The position numbers were made by a program, and so were the translations under genes. DNA of 13,994 nucleotides from Candidatus Kuenenia stuttgartensis (lineage in GTDB: Bacteria; Planctomycetota; Planctomycetia; Isosphaerales; Isosphaeraceae), in contig CAMBZY010000026.1 of NCBI GenBank assembly GCA_945872325.1, positions 1 through 13,994 of the forward strand, written 5' to 3'. Of the stretch, positions 6,137-13,968 are shown piece after piece. The notes beneath the pieces were generated by a model. That model saw only the letters and a list, made by a program, of their open reading frames with translations, ran no database searches and had not been told where the DNA came from. The first letter of the stretch is position 1. The number at the start of each line of letters is the position of its first letter.

Positions 6137-7303
6137 ATGCGCCGAATGACGATTCTGCCCAGACCCAACTGGCAGGAAAAAGTGGAATCCAAAGGACTGA
6201 CGATCCACTCGATGGATGGTCGGCCATACTGGAATGAATCCGCCTGCTATTTATTTTCGCAAGATGAAATTGATACACTTGAGACAGCGATTACAGAGCT
6301 CTACCGGATCTGTGTGGAAGCCACAGGAGTGGTGATCGAGCGTGGATTATGGGATCAGTTTGGAATTCCTGTTGCATTTGCCGATTGGATCAAGCAGTCG
6401 TGGGAGGTGGATCAGCCGTCGGTTTATGGCCGGTTTGACCTGTCGTGGAACGGTTCTGGGCCGCCGAAAATGCTTGAGTTTAATGCGGATACACCGACAT
6501 CACTGGTTGAGGCCAGCGTGATCCAATGGTTTTGGTTAGAGGATCGTGTTGCAGATGGTTTGGGCCAGGGTTGGGATCAATTTAATAGCATCCATGAAAA
6601 GCTGATTGCATCATGGACAGAAATTGGAGCCTCAGAGAGGGTCGCCAAGTTGCATGTGGCGGCCATGACCGATCAACCAGAAGATATGATGACCACCGTT
6701 TATATGCTGGATGTGGCGAGGCAGGCGGGGCTTGAAGCCAGCCTGATTGACATGTCAGCGATTGGATATAACGCCGTCCAGCGCAGTTTTGTCGATTTAA
6801 TTAACGACCCGATTGACATGATCTTCAAGCTATATCCTTGGGAGTGGCTTTTACGTGAACAATTTGGGCGGTCGCTTTCAGGGGCTGAATGCCTTTGGGT
6901 GGAACCGCCCTGGAAGATGATCATGTCGAGCAAAGCGATTCTGCCATTATTATGGGAGTTGTTTCCGAACCACCCGAATTTATTATGGGCTGGTTGGGAG
7001 AAGCCATCGAGTGGAGTTGGAAATTATGTGTCCAAGCCAATTTATGGACGGGAGGGTGCGAACGTTCAAATTGAAACCGCGGATGGAAGCACGATTGCAT
7101 CTCAAGACGGTCCTTATGCGGACGGACCTTTCAGTCAGAGAATTTATCAGGCCTATGCCCCGTTGCCGGAATATCAGGGCAAGAGGCCAGTGATTGGCGG
7201 TTGGGTGATCGGTGGTGAGTGTGCAGGCATTGGAATTCGCGAGGACGATGGCCCGATCACCACGAATTTCAGCCGATTCGTGCCACATGCGATTGAGGAT
7301 TAG
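6137..7303 (+). CDS. ygiC: YgiC-type ATP-grasp ligase, glutathionylspermidine synthase family
   Basis: A 388-residue protein resembling E. coli YgiC over its full length. The start is set at the ATG at 6137 because the N-terminus then matches YgiC (MRRMTILPRPNWQEK against MERVSITERPDWREK), with GAGG nine bases upstream. The fold is the ATP-grasp synthetase half of glutathionylspermidine synthase without the amidase half. Family blocks are YGRFDLSWNG (97-106), KMLEFNADTPTSL (111-123), FKLYPWEWLLRE (230-241), WKMIMSSKAILPLLWELFPN (259-278), VSKPIYGREGANV (298-310) and AGIGIRED (363-370). By analogy with the synthetase, D101, E114 and N116 are likely magnesium ligands, and K266 and K300 likely bind ATP. 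It should form an amide between a carboxylate and an amine; the true substrates are not established. It follows the YgiB-like gene by 52 bases, the same order as in E. coli. Confidence 0.95.
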   Translation: MRRMTILPRPNWQEKVESKGLTIHSMDGRPYWNESACYLFSQDEIDTLETAITELYRICVEATGVVIERGLWDQFGIPVAFADWIKQSWEVDQPSVYGRFDLSWNGSGPPKMLEFNADTPTSLVEASVIQWFWLEDRVADGLGQGWDQFNSIHEKLIASWTEIGASERVAKLHVAAMTDQPEDMMTTVYMLDVARQAGLEASLIDMSAIGYNAVQRSFVDLINDPIDMIFKLYPWEWLLREQFGRSLSGAECLWVEPPWKMIMSSKAILPLLWELFPNHPNLLWAGWEKPSSGVGNYVSKPIYGREGANVQIETADGSTIASQDGPYADGPFSQRIYQAYAPLPEYQGKRPVIGGWVIGGECAGIGIREDDGPITTNFSRFVPHAIED

Positions 7304-7497
7304 TAAACGCGATTTTGATGGAGAATCATATTCGTAAACATCTTTTTAATTAAGAGGATTTGGCTTTTTGAAGTTTTTATACTTTTGCGGTGATTTTTAA
7401 GTTGGCCTGAATGGCTTGCCAAGGCGCCTTAAAATATGCGATATTCTAATAGATCAGAAGCATGAACAGTGAATGAGGCCTGTATTTTGGGGGTTCG

Positions 7498-7992
7498 ATG
7501 GAGCTGACGTTTGAGTGTCCGGAATGTCGGGCGGTTGGTCGCGTGAAAAACGCCGACTCCGCGACCGAATTCGTTTGCCAAAGTTGCCAGTACAAGCGTC
7601 AGGCGAAGGCGGGAAGCGTCACTCCTGAAGGTGTCTGTCATTGCCCATACTGTGGTACTGAGAAGCTTTACATCCAGAAGGACTTCCCTCAGGGGCTGGG
7701 TGTGACCATCGTGGTTGCAGGCTTTGCGTGGGCCACATATTACTGGTATTATGTCCGCCCACTGGCGGCCTATGCTGTGTTGATGGGGTCTGCTTTGCTT
7801 GACCTGATTTTGTGGAAAAAAGTTTCCGACGTCGCCATGTGCTACCGATGTTTAGGGCAGATGCGTGGCCCTGATGTGAAGCCATTGGGTCGATTTGAGC
7901 CGTTTGATCTGGAGGTTGGTGAAACGTTTCGTCAGGAGCGGATGCGGGTGGCAGAGCTCAAGGAACGTCAGACTCAGTCTGTCAAGCATTGA
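7498..7992 (+). CDS. Membrane protein with zinc ribbons flanking a two-span hairpin
   Basis: A 164-residue protein of no named family. Residues 7-30 form a zinc ribbon (CPEC at 7-10, CQSC at 27-30). A second half-site, CPYC (49-52, with an extra C47), lies before two closely spaced hydrophobic segments (about 66-84 and 88-106). Its likely partner, CYRC (115-118), lies just after them. The protein therefore seems to have one ordinary ribbon and one split across a membrane hairpin, with all cysteines on the same, probably cytoplasmic, side. The C-terminus (about 140-164) is charged and helical (RQERMRVAELKERQ). A GGGGG run precedes the ATG at short spacing. The gene stands 194 bases after ygiC and 83 bases before the oxidoreductase, so its operon is uncertain. 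A role in binding or scaffolding is possible, but nothing visible proves it. Confidence 0.85.
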   Translation: MELTFECPECRAVGRVKNADSATEFVCQSCQYKRQAKAGSVTPEGVCHCPYCGTEKLYIQKDFPQGLGVTIVVAGFAWATYYWYYVRPLAAYAVLMGSALLDLILWKKVSDVAMCYRCLGQMRGPDVKPLGRFEPFDLEVGETFRQERMRVAELKERQTQSVKH

Positions 7993-8065
7993 TCCAATGT
8001 GCGTAAGGCATGATTGTGATTTGAGATAAGTCAGGTACAAAAAAATAACAAAGTCTGAGAGAATT

Positions 8066-8111
8066 GTCCCTCGCCATGTCTAAAGAGAAGGTACAGAATC
8101 TGGTGAGGGAC
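8066..8111 (+). promoter_or_regulatory. Hairpin enclosing the oxidoreductase start codon
   Basis: GTCCCTCGCC (8066-8075) pairs with GGTGAGGGAC (8102-8111) as a 10-base stem with one G-U pair. The 26-base loop begins exactly with the ATG at 8076. The alternative TTG start (8064-8066) and an in-frame GTG (8103-8105) both touch the stem. Such a structure in the mRNA could modulate translation; this is inference from pairing alone. Confidence 0.4.
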
Positions 8112-11105
8112 GACCTGCGTGACGTTGTGCGGGGCGAGTTGAGCATCAGTGCAGTCACTTTGGCGTCGTTCGCTGGCGATGCTGGCGTCTGGGAACAAAA
8201 GCCGCTGGCCATGGTGGCCCCCCGCGAAGAGACTGAGGTGGTGGCCGTGTTGGTATACGCGGCAGAGCAAGGGCTTAGCGTGCATCCTCGAGGGGCAGGG
8301 CAGGGCGTAACAGGCGAGTGCCTTGGGGCAGGAATTATTTTGGATTGTTCGCGGCATTTGCGGCGAATTGTGGATATTGGTCCTGATTGGATCACGGTTC
8401 AGGCAGGTGCAACACTGGCGGAAGTGAACTCGATTCTGGGCGAACGCGGGCGAAGGTTGTCGGCAGTGCCTTCAGGTTCCGAGGAATCGACGATCGGTGG
8501 TTGGATCAGTAGTCTGGGCAGTTCAACAAGTCCGGTTGAAGGCACTGTTGCGGATCAAATTCTTCATGCCAGACTGGCGTTGGCAAATGGGTCGATTCTG
8601 GAACTTGGACCAAGGCCGATGGTGGTCTCGGACGAAATCGGTGAGGCCGACCCTGACGAGTCGGGCCTGATGGCCAGGCTCACTCGCATTGCTCAGTGGC
8701 GAATGGATTTATGTGATGTTGCGTCCAATGAAACATGGGCAGATCAGTCGGGGATGGTTCTGGCGGGATTGATGGACAGCCGTCAGAGAATTTTGAACCC
8801 CCAGAGAATTCTGGCAGGGGCCAGAGGAACACTTGGAGTGATCCTCGAAGCCACTTTACGCACGGTTCCGGTGCGTCGTTGGTCAGCCTGGGCTGTGATT
8901 GGATTTGATCTGCCCGAGCGTGCCGCCGATCAATGCTTGAAATTACCGTGTCAGGAATCTCTCGAATCGGCTGAGATTATGGATTGGAGGAGCATTGCCC
9001 TGGCATGCGATCATCAGGGCGAGTTGAAATCGTTTTTCCCCGATCCTACACCGGTTGCGGCTGTGGTACGGTGGGGTGTTGATGATGAATTTTCGGCTGA
9101 AAAAATTGTTGGCGAATTGCAATCAAAATTTCAACCGAATGCCGCATATATTCGAACACAAGTGGTTGCTCAATCGCAACATCCGCTTGGTCAATGGCGA
9201 TTTGCTGCCAGATCAGCGCTGGGCGGACGGCCTGGAGCAGCCTTGACCCGACCGGTTTTTGAGTCGATCACAGTCAAGCCTGAGGCGGTTTCCGGGCTAT
9301 TGTCACAAATTGCGGCCGCATCGCAGATGGCACGATTGAATGTGGGGATGACGGTTTCGCCGCTCACAGGCCGCATTGTGGTGGATCCGATTTTTGACCC
9401 GACTCAGTCCATAGACGAACATCAAATTGCAGGCTGGCTTGATTCGCTGGCGGATTTGACATTAAAGTCAAACGGTGTAATACGTGGTGTGGAGCCTTGG
9501 CTGAGACGCGTTCGTGGATCGGCATTGACCAGACAATTTGCCGACCTGAGACCTGTTTGGCGCGAGATCAAGACATCATTTGACACGGGCGGGAGGCTTA
9601 ATCCAGAGGCTTTGCCCGGCGAGCCCAGGCCCGATTTAAAGTTACGGGTTTTATCGATACCAGCCGGCCCCAATCCGATGCTGAACCCGGCACTACCTAA
9701 ATCAAAAATTGCATTGAGGATGCTCGATCCTGAATCGACCATCGACACATTTCCGTTCCTGCCAGTGCTGGAACCAGATTTAAACTGGCCTGAAGATCGA
9801 GGGCCGCAACTGTCGGCATCGGCCTGTAATTCTTGCGGCGCGTGTCGGTCCGTGGAGCCAACGAGCCGGATGTGCCCGAGCTTTCGGGGCGATCGAGCTG
9901 AATCGTCTTCGCCGAGAGCACTGGCAGGCCTGATCCGTCAGGTTACGGCCGGCACGATTGACCCGACTTTGTGGGGTTCCGAGCAAGTTAAAGAAGCTGC
10001 TGAGGCCTGTTTTCATTGTCAGATGTGTCGATCGGAATGCCCGGCAGGGGTGGATATTTCCGGGCTCATGATTGAAGCCAAAGCGGCCGCGGTGGCGAAC
10101 CACGGGCTTGCTCCGAAAGATTTCTGGCTTTCCCGGGTCGATGTTCTGGCCAGAATGTCGAGCTTTTTCCCGGTCATTGCAAATGCAATTCTGAGCCATG
10201 GTCAGTCGAGATGGCTGCTTGAGAAGGTCACAGGATTATCAAAGCATCGGCGACTCCCAGCCGTTCGGCGATGGTCGTTTATTCACAGGGCCGATTCGCG
10301 AGGCTGGTGTCGTCCCAGGCCTCAAATGCAGGGCCCCCGAGTGGCTTTGTTTCTTGATATTTTGACCAACCACTTTGATCAGGATCTAGCGGAAACCACG
10401 GTCGAATTCCTGAAATGGGCCGGCGTAAATGTTTACGTGCCGAGCCGTCAGCGATCTTCGGGTATGCCAGCCCTGGTGGTGGGCGATCTGGACCGGGCAC
10501 GCGAATTGGTCAGGGCCAATCTCCGAGTGCTTGGTAACGCTGTAAGGGATGGCTACACCATTGTTTGCATTGAGCCCACCTCGGCGATGGTAATCCGCGA
10601 TTTTTACCCTCGTTTGACGGACGACCTCGATGCCCGACTGGTCGCGGATAATACTCTGGAACTGAGCACTTACCTGGCCGGGATGGCTGAGCGTGGCCTT
10701 TTGCCTGAATCACGCCATATTTTGCATGGGCGGATCGGGTATCATCAGCCCTGTCATTTGCGGGCCCTTGATGTAGGAAAGCCTGGGTTTGACCTTGTGA
10801 AACGAGTTCCAGGAGTTTCTTTGGAATTTATCGACAAAGGCTGTTCAGGTATCGCCGGTCCGTTTGGATTTTCGCGGTCCAACTTCCGTAAGAGCCTGAG
10901 GATCGGTCATCAGTTGCGTGCCCGGCTCAAGGACGACGATATTGATGTGGGTATGACGGAATGCCTGAGCTGCCGCATGCAAATGGAGCAGGGGATTACC
11001 AAACGAAGTCACCACCCGGTAGAGATTCTGGCGATGGCTGCCGGATTGAATCCAGAGTTGAGAGCGGTCTGGAATCAGCCCAAGGCCAGAAATACAATCA
11101 CCTGA
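8076..11105 (+). CDS. FAD-binding oxidoreductase with two [4Fe-4S] clusters and CCG domains (YdiJ-like)
   Basis: A 1009-residue flavin/iron-sulfur dehydrogenase, close in length and layout to E. coli YdiJ (1018 residues), which oxidises D-2-hydroxy acids. Residues 40-262 are the PCMH-type FAD domain (HPRGAGQGVTGE at 70-81; SGSEESTIGGW at 133-143). Residues 275-515 are the C-terminal cap, ending in the GRLNP motif (506-510). Two ferredoxin-like motifs follow: C584, C587, C590, C600 and C645, C648, C651, C655. The tail holds two CCG-type modules. The second keeps C893 (HQPCH), C923 (GCSG), C963 and C966 (CLSC). The first has lost its cysteines: QRSSGMPAL stands where QRCCGMPAL is expected, and EPTS where EP.C is expected. 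The start is uncertain: ATG 8076 is chosen, but TTG 8064 has GAGAGAA just upstream. The substrate is unknown; D-lactate, glycolate or D-2-hydroxyglutarate are candidates. Confidence 0.93.
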   Translation: MSKEKVQNLVRDDLRDVVRGELSISAVTLASFAGDAGVWEQKPLAMVAPREETEVVAVLVYAAEQGLSVHPRGAGQGVTGECLGAGIILDCSRHLRRIVDIGPDWITVQAGATLAEVNSILGERGRRLSAVPSGSEESTIGGWISSLGSSTSPVEGTVADQILHARLALANGSILELGPRPMVVSDEIGEADPDESGLMARLTRIAQWRMDLCDVASNETWADQSGMVLAGLMDSRQRILNPQRILAGARGTLGVILEATLRTVPVRRWSAWAVIGFDLPERAADQCLKLPCQESLESAEIMDWRSIALACDHQGELKSFFPDPTPVAAVVRWGVDDEFSAEKIVGELQSKFQPNAAYIRTQVVAQSQHPLGQWRFAARSALGGRPGAALTRPVFESITVKPEAVSGLLSQIAAASQMARLNVGMTVSPLTGRIVVDPIFDPTQSIDEHQIAGWLDSLADLTLKSNGVIRGVEPWLRRVRGSALTRQFADLRPVWREIKTSFDTGGRLNPEALPGEPRPDLKLRVLSIPAGPNPMLNPALPKSKIALRMLDPESTIDTFPFLPVLEPDLNWPEDRGPQLSASACNSCGACRSVEPTSRMCPSFRGDRAESSSPRALAGLIRQVTAGTIDPTLWGSEQVKEAAEACFHCQMCRSECPAGVDISGLMIEAKAAAVANHGLAPKDFWLSRVDVLARMSSFFPVIANAILSHGQSRWLLEKVTGLSKHRRLPAVRRWSFIHRADSRGWCRPRPQMQGPRVALFLDILTNHFDQDLAETTVEFLKWAGVNVYVPSRQRSSGMPALVVGDLDRARELVRANLRVLGNAVRDGYTIVCIEPTSAMVIRDFYPRLTDDLDARLVADNTLELSTYLAGMAERGLLPESRHILHGRIGYHQPCHLRALDVGKPGFDLVKRVPGVSLEFIDKGCSGIAGPFGFSRSNFRKSLRIGHQLRARLKDDDIDVGMTECLSCRMQMEQGITKRSHHPVEILAMAAGLNPELRAVWNQPKARNTIT

Positions 11106-11129
11106 TTTTTATGAACAGGAGTTGATAAA

Positions 11130-11543
11130 TTGGCCGAATTGAAAACAAAAGCGCATGATGGGAACGTCAGGGCCTTTCTGGATACGATTGAAAATGAGAA
11201 AAAACGTCGCGAGGCTCATCAGCTTTGTGACTTGTTTGAAACGGCCACGGGCTTGCCCGCTGTGATGTGGGGGCCTGCGATTGTCGGGTTCGGGCATTAT
11301 CATTACAAATATGAGTCAGGTCGCGAGGGTGATTTCTTTCAGGCTGGATTCTCGCCCAGAAAGGCAAATTTCAGCCTTTATTTCATGCCCGGAATTGCTG
11401 ATTATTCAGAGCTTCTTGAAAAACTCGGGAAATACAAGACGGCTAAGAGCTGTTTGTATATTAACTCGATAGCCCAGATCGATATGGGGGTATTGGCAGA
11501 GATGATTCGCAGGTCGATGCAAGCCACAGGTTCGAGCGGTTGA
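11130..11543 (+). CDS. DUF1801 (YdhG-like) family protein
   Basis: A 137-residue single-domain protein of the DUF1801 family, whose biochemical role is not established. Hallmark blocks are present in order: RREAHQLCDLFETATG (27-42), MWGPAIVGFGHYHYKYESGR (46-65), FQAGFSPRKANFSLYFMPG (70-88), LEKLGKYKTAKSCLYIN (96-112) and the final IAQIDMGVLAEMI (114-126). The start is TTG at 11130: AGGAG lies eight bases upstream and the next block lines up with the family N-terminus, while a nearby ATG (11111) runs into a stop after four codons. It begins 24 bases after the oxidoreductase stop, so the two are probably one transcript, although no functional link is known. Its stop is separated by one base from the stop of the convergent MATE gene. 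Confidence 0.93.
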   Translation: MAELKTKAHDGNVRAFLDTIENEKKRREAHQLCDLFETATGLPAVMWGPAIVGFGHYHYKYESGREGDFFQAGFSPRKANFSLYFMPGIADYSELLEKLGKYKTAKSCLYINSIAQIDMGVLAEMIRRSMQATGSSG

Positions 11544-11544
11544 A

Positions 11545-12930
11545 TTAAATCTTTGTATTCGTCCATCCGCCTTTAAAATATTTGATGGCAAGCAAAAGGC
11601 CCCTGAGATTTAAGTCGACGAGCATTGCGACCCAAGCTCCCTTTAAGCCCATGGCCCAGAAAGAGCCATCTTCAGGCCGCGCCAGAATATAAGTGACTGG
11701 AATACGGAACAGGAAAAATCCGATTGTTGCATTATACCAAGGCGTTCTGGTTTCACCTGCTCCACGAAATGTGGTGGCCAGTACATTGATTGTGGCCAGG
11801 CCGGGCATGGCAAATGCAACGACTGGTAGCATGGGTGCGCCGGTTGCGATGAGTTCGGGTTTGCCTGATCCCAGAAAAAGCTGAAACATTTCTTCATCCA
11901 GAAAAAACATTGTCACGCCCATAAATGCCAATAAGACATTACCGAGCAGAAGGCACATATTTGCGGCTCGTTTGGCAAGTTCTGGACGATTGGCGCCCAG
12001 ATATTGGCCTGCAAGGATGCCGGCAGGGGCTGCAAATCCACCCACCATGAGGTAAGCGATCGACTCGCATTTGATTGCAACTCCGTGTGCGGCTGTCGAA
12101 ACGGCTCCGAGCCGATTGATCAGCGACAAAAACCAGAGTTGACCAGTGATTCCCGTGGCGGTTTCACCTACGGTAGGAAGGCTGATGCGAACAATCCGTC
12201 GCGTCCGTTCCCAGCATGGTTTGATGGTGGATCGCTTCAGCCTCAAACCGCCCCTGCCTTTGATTAATGCCATTAAAATTAAGATCCCACCCACGCCTTC
12301 ACCGATGGCTGTGCCGGCGGCCACACCTGCAATGCCCCACTTGGGCAGGCCCATAAAGCCGACAACGAGTGCCCAGCTTAATATCACATTAATCAGATTG
12401 ACAACGCCCATGACCATCGACCCGGTTCGAGTATCGCCCGCCCCGGCCAGGCAGGACATGCCGACGATTCGGATCGCGATGAGTGGGCCCACAGCAACGA
12501 TGATCTGGAAGTAAGTGATTGCGGCTTCGGCAGAATCGCCTGACATGTTCATGCCCAGGACGATGGACCTGGCCAGAATGATTCCGAAAAACTGGATAAA
12601 GAAGCCTGCAACGAGTCCTAAACTCATGGCCACACCGGTGATCCGATTGGCTTCGTCGCGATCGCCGGCGCCGATCATACGAGCCACCAGTGCAGAGGCT
12701 CCGGCTGAAACCACGGCGAGTAACCCGCCCATGAACCAGGAAATATAAGTGGCCACAGTGACGGCCGCAAGGTCGTCAGACGAGAGATACCAGCCTGTGA
12801 TGAGCGTGTCAGAGAGTCCGACGAGATAGATCAAAGCCTGCTGAATCAGCACTGGCAGAGCCAATCTCCAGATTGTGCGGAAAAGTTCGAGATCCGTCGG
12901 GGCCGGATTGGCCTGATTTTCCGTATTCAC
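11545..12930 (-). CDS. MATE family efflux transporter
   Basis: A 461-residue inner-membrane antiporter of the multidrug and toxic compound extrusion family, using a sodium or proton gradient. It shows about twelve hydrophobic spans in two six-span halves. The first half begins with TIWRLALPVLIQQALIYLVG (19-38) and contains GAGDRDEANRI (about 87-97) and CLAGAGDTRTGSM (about 159-171). The second half begins near RIVRISLPTVGETATG and has the equivalent TTFRGAGETRTPWYN block. These repeated GAGDTRT/GAGETRT loops are typical of MATE proteins. The start is GTG at 12930, with GGAG nine bases upstream; the ATG-like alternatives do not fit. It is convergent with the DUF1801 gene and divergent from folD. 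Drug resistance or export of an endogenous compound are both possible; the substrate cannot be read from the sequence. Confidence 0.95.
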   Translation of the reverse strand: MNTENQANPAPTDLELFRTIWRLALPVLIQQALIYLVGLSDTLITGWYLSSDDLAAVTVATYISWFMGGLLAVVSAGASALVARMIGAGDRDEANRITGVAMSLGLVAGFFIQFFGIILARSIVLGMNMSGDSAEAAITYFQIIVAVGPLIAIRIVGMSCLAGAGDTRTGSMVMGVVNLINVILSWALVVGFMGLPKWGIAGVAAGTAIGEGVGGILILMALIKGRGGLRLKRSTIKPCWERTRRIVRISLPTVGETATGITGQLWFLSLINRLGAVSTAAHGVAIKCESIAYLMVGGFAAPAGILAGQYLGANRPELAKRAANMCLLLGNVLLAFMGVTMFFLDEEMFQLFLGSGKPELIATGAPMLPVVAFAMPGLATINVLATTFRGAGETRTPWYNATIGFFLFRIPVTYILARPEDGSFWAMGLKGAWVAMLVDLNLRGLLLAIKYFKGGWTNTKI

Positions 12931-12957
12931 ACTTTCACGCTCCTTCGTTCCCAGCTA

Positions 12958-12986
12958 TTGGGCTTTTTGCGGATTCAGCTTATCAT
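12958..12986 (+). promoter_or_regulatory. Candidate folD promoter
   Basis: TTGGGC (12958-12963) and TATCAT (12981-12986) are separated by 17 bases. The -10 matches five of six sigma-70 consensus positions, the -35 only three. They lie in the 108-base region between the divergent MATE and folD genes and would place transcription start about 45 bases before the GTG of folD. Confidence 0.35.
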
Positions 12987-13038
12987 AAGGAACAAGTTCG
13001 AGTCTTGACGATTTTTGAAACGCGGAAGAGGTTCCCCT

Positions 13039-13920
13039 GTGCCGAACGCCCGAATCCTGGATGGCAAAGCCCTGGCCAATCGTCTGCAAGCGGAGCTTGC
13101 TCAAGAAGTTCAGGCGTGGTCGGCCGTCACTGGAGTGAAGCCTGGACTCGCCGTGGTTTTGGTAGGCGCCGAACCAGCCTCTATGGTTTATGTACGCAAT
13201 AAGCGCAAGGCCGCCCACTCTGCCGGATTTGAAGATCATCTCATTGAGATGCCCTCAGACATTAGCCAGCAAGCACTTGTGGACGAAGTGGAAAAACTTA
13301 ACGCCAATCCAGCCGTCCACGGAATTCTGGTCCAGTTGCCCCTGCCAAAACATTTGGATAGTGAGCAGATCCTCCGCCGGATTCGTCCGGAAAAGGATGC
13401 TGACGGGTTTCATCCTGTGAATATGGGGCTACTCGCTCTGGGGACACCCAAACTCGTTCCATGTACACCTTTAGGGGTCAAAGAACTACTCATTCGAGAG
13501 TCCATTCCGACCAAAGGCAAACGCGTGGTGGTGGTGGGTCGATCGAACATCGTCGGTAAGCCGATGGCTCTTCTGTTAATGGCCAAAGGTGAAGGCGGCG
13601 ATGCCACCGTAACCATTGTCCACACAGCCTCTGAGGATATGCCTGGACTGTGCCGGGAGGCCGATATTCTGGTCGTCGCGGCCGGTCAGCCTGAGATGGT
13701 CAAAGGCAGCTGGATTAAGCCTGGTGCCGTGGTGATTGATGTCGGAATTCACCGGCGAGCGGATGGATCACTTTGTGGTGATGTCGATTTTGCAGAGGCT
13801 TCAGAAGTGGCTTCAGCCATCACACCAGTGCCGGGCGGAGTCGGGCCATTGACGATCGCCATGCTTTTACGCAACACGTTTGAAGCCGCTAAATCGCTGG
13901 TCAGTTCGAATCCATCGTAA
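13039..13920 (+). CDS. folD: Bifunctional methylenetetrahydrofolate dehydrogenase / methenyltetrahydrofolate cyclohydrolase
   Basis: A 293-residue cytoplasmic enzyme that interconverts 5,10-methylene-, 5,10-methenyl- and 10-formyl-tetrahydrofolate, supplying one-carbon units. The start is GTG at 13039, with AGAGG seven bases upstream; a TTG at 13015 adds eight residues but has no ribosome site. Family landmarks are complete: YVRNKRKAAHSAGF with the catalytic lysine, GILVQLPLPKHLD with the active-site glutamine, PEKDADGFHPVNMG with the key aspartate, PCTPLGV, the nucleotide-binding GRSNIVGKPMALLL, ADILVVAAGQP, VVIDVGIHR, and the C-terminal TPVPGGVGPLTIAMLLRNT signature. Length is normal for the family and nothing appears missing. 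It is followed 48 bases later by another gene on the same strand, so they may share a transcript. Confidence 0.98.
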   Translation: MPNARILDGKALANRLQAELAQEVQAWSAVTGVKPGLAVVLVGAEPASMVYVRNKRKAAHSAGFEDHLIEMPSDISQQALVDEVEKLNANPAVHGILVQLPLPKHLDSEQILRRIRPEKDADGFHPVNMGLLALGTPKLVPCTPLGVKELLIRESIPTKGKRVVVVGRSNIVGKPMALLLMAKGEGGDATVTIVHTASEDMPGLCREADILVVAAGQPEMVKGSWIKPGAVVIDVGIHRRADGSLCGDVDFAEASEVASAITPVPGGVGPLTIAMLLRNTFEAAKSLVSSNPS

Positions 13921-13968
13921 ATCGCCAGGAATCATCAAACCAAGAACGACGAAAAGGATCTAAAGGTC

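Noticed and set aside
3071..7303. A joint glutathione/spermidine redox system made of the peroxidase and the YgiC-type ligase
   Set aside because: The two genes are on opposite strands about 2.5 kb apart with the thiamine gene between them, and the peroxidase looks thioredoxin-dependent; the link would be by name only.
7385..7435. Inverted repeats TTGGC/GCCAA and AAGGCGCCTT after ygiC as a terminator
   Set aside because: The stems are short and no T-run follows, so a terminator is not supported.
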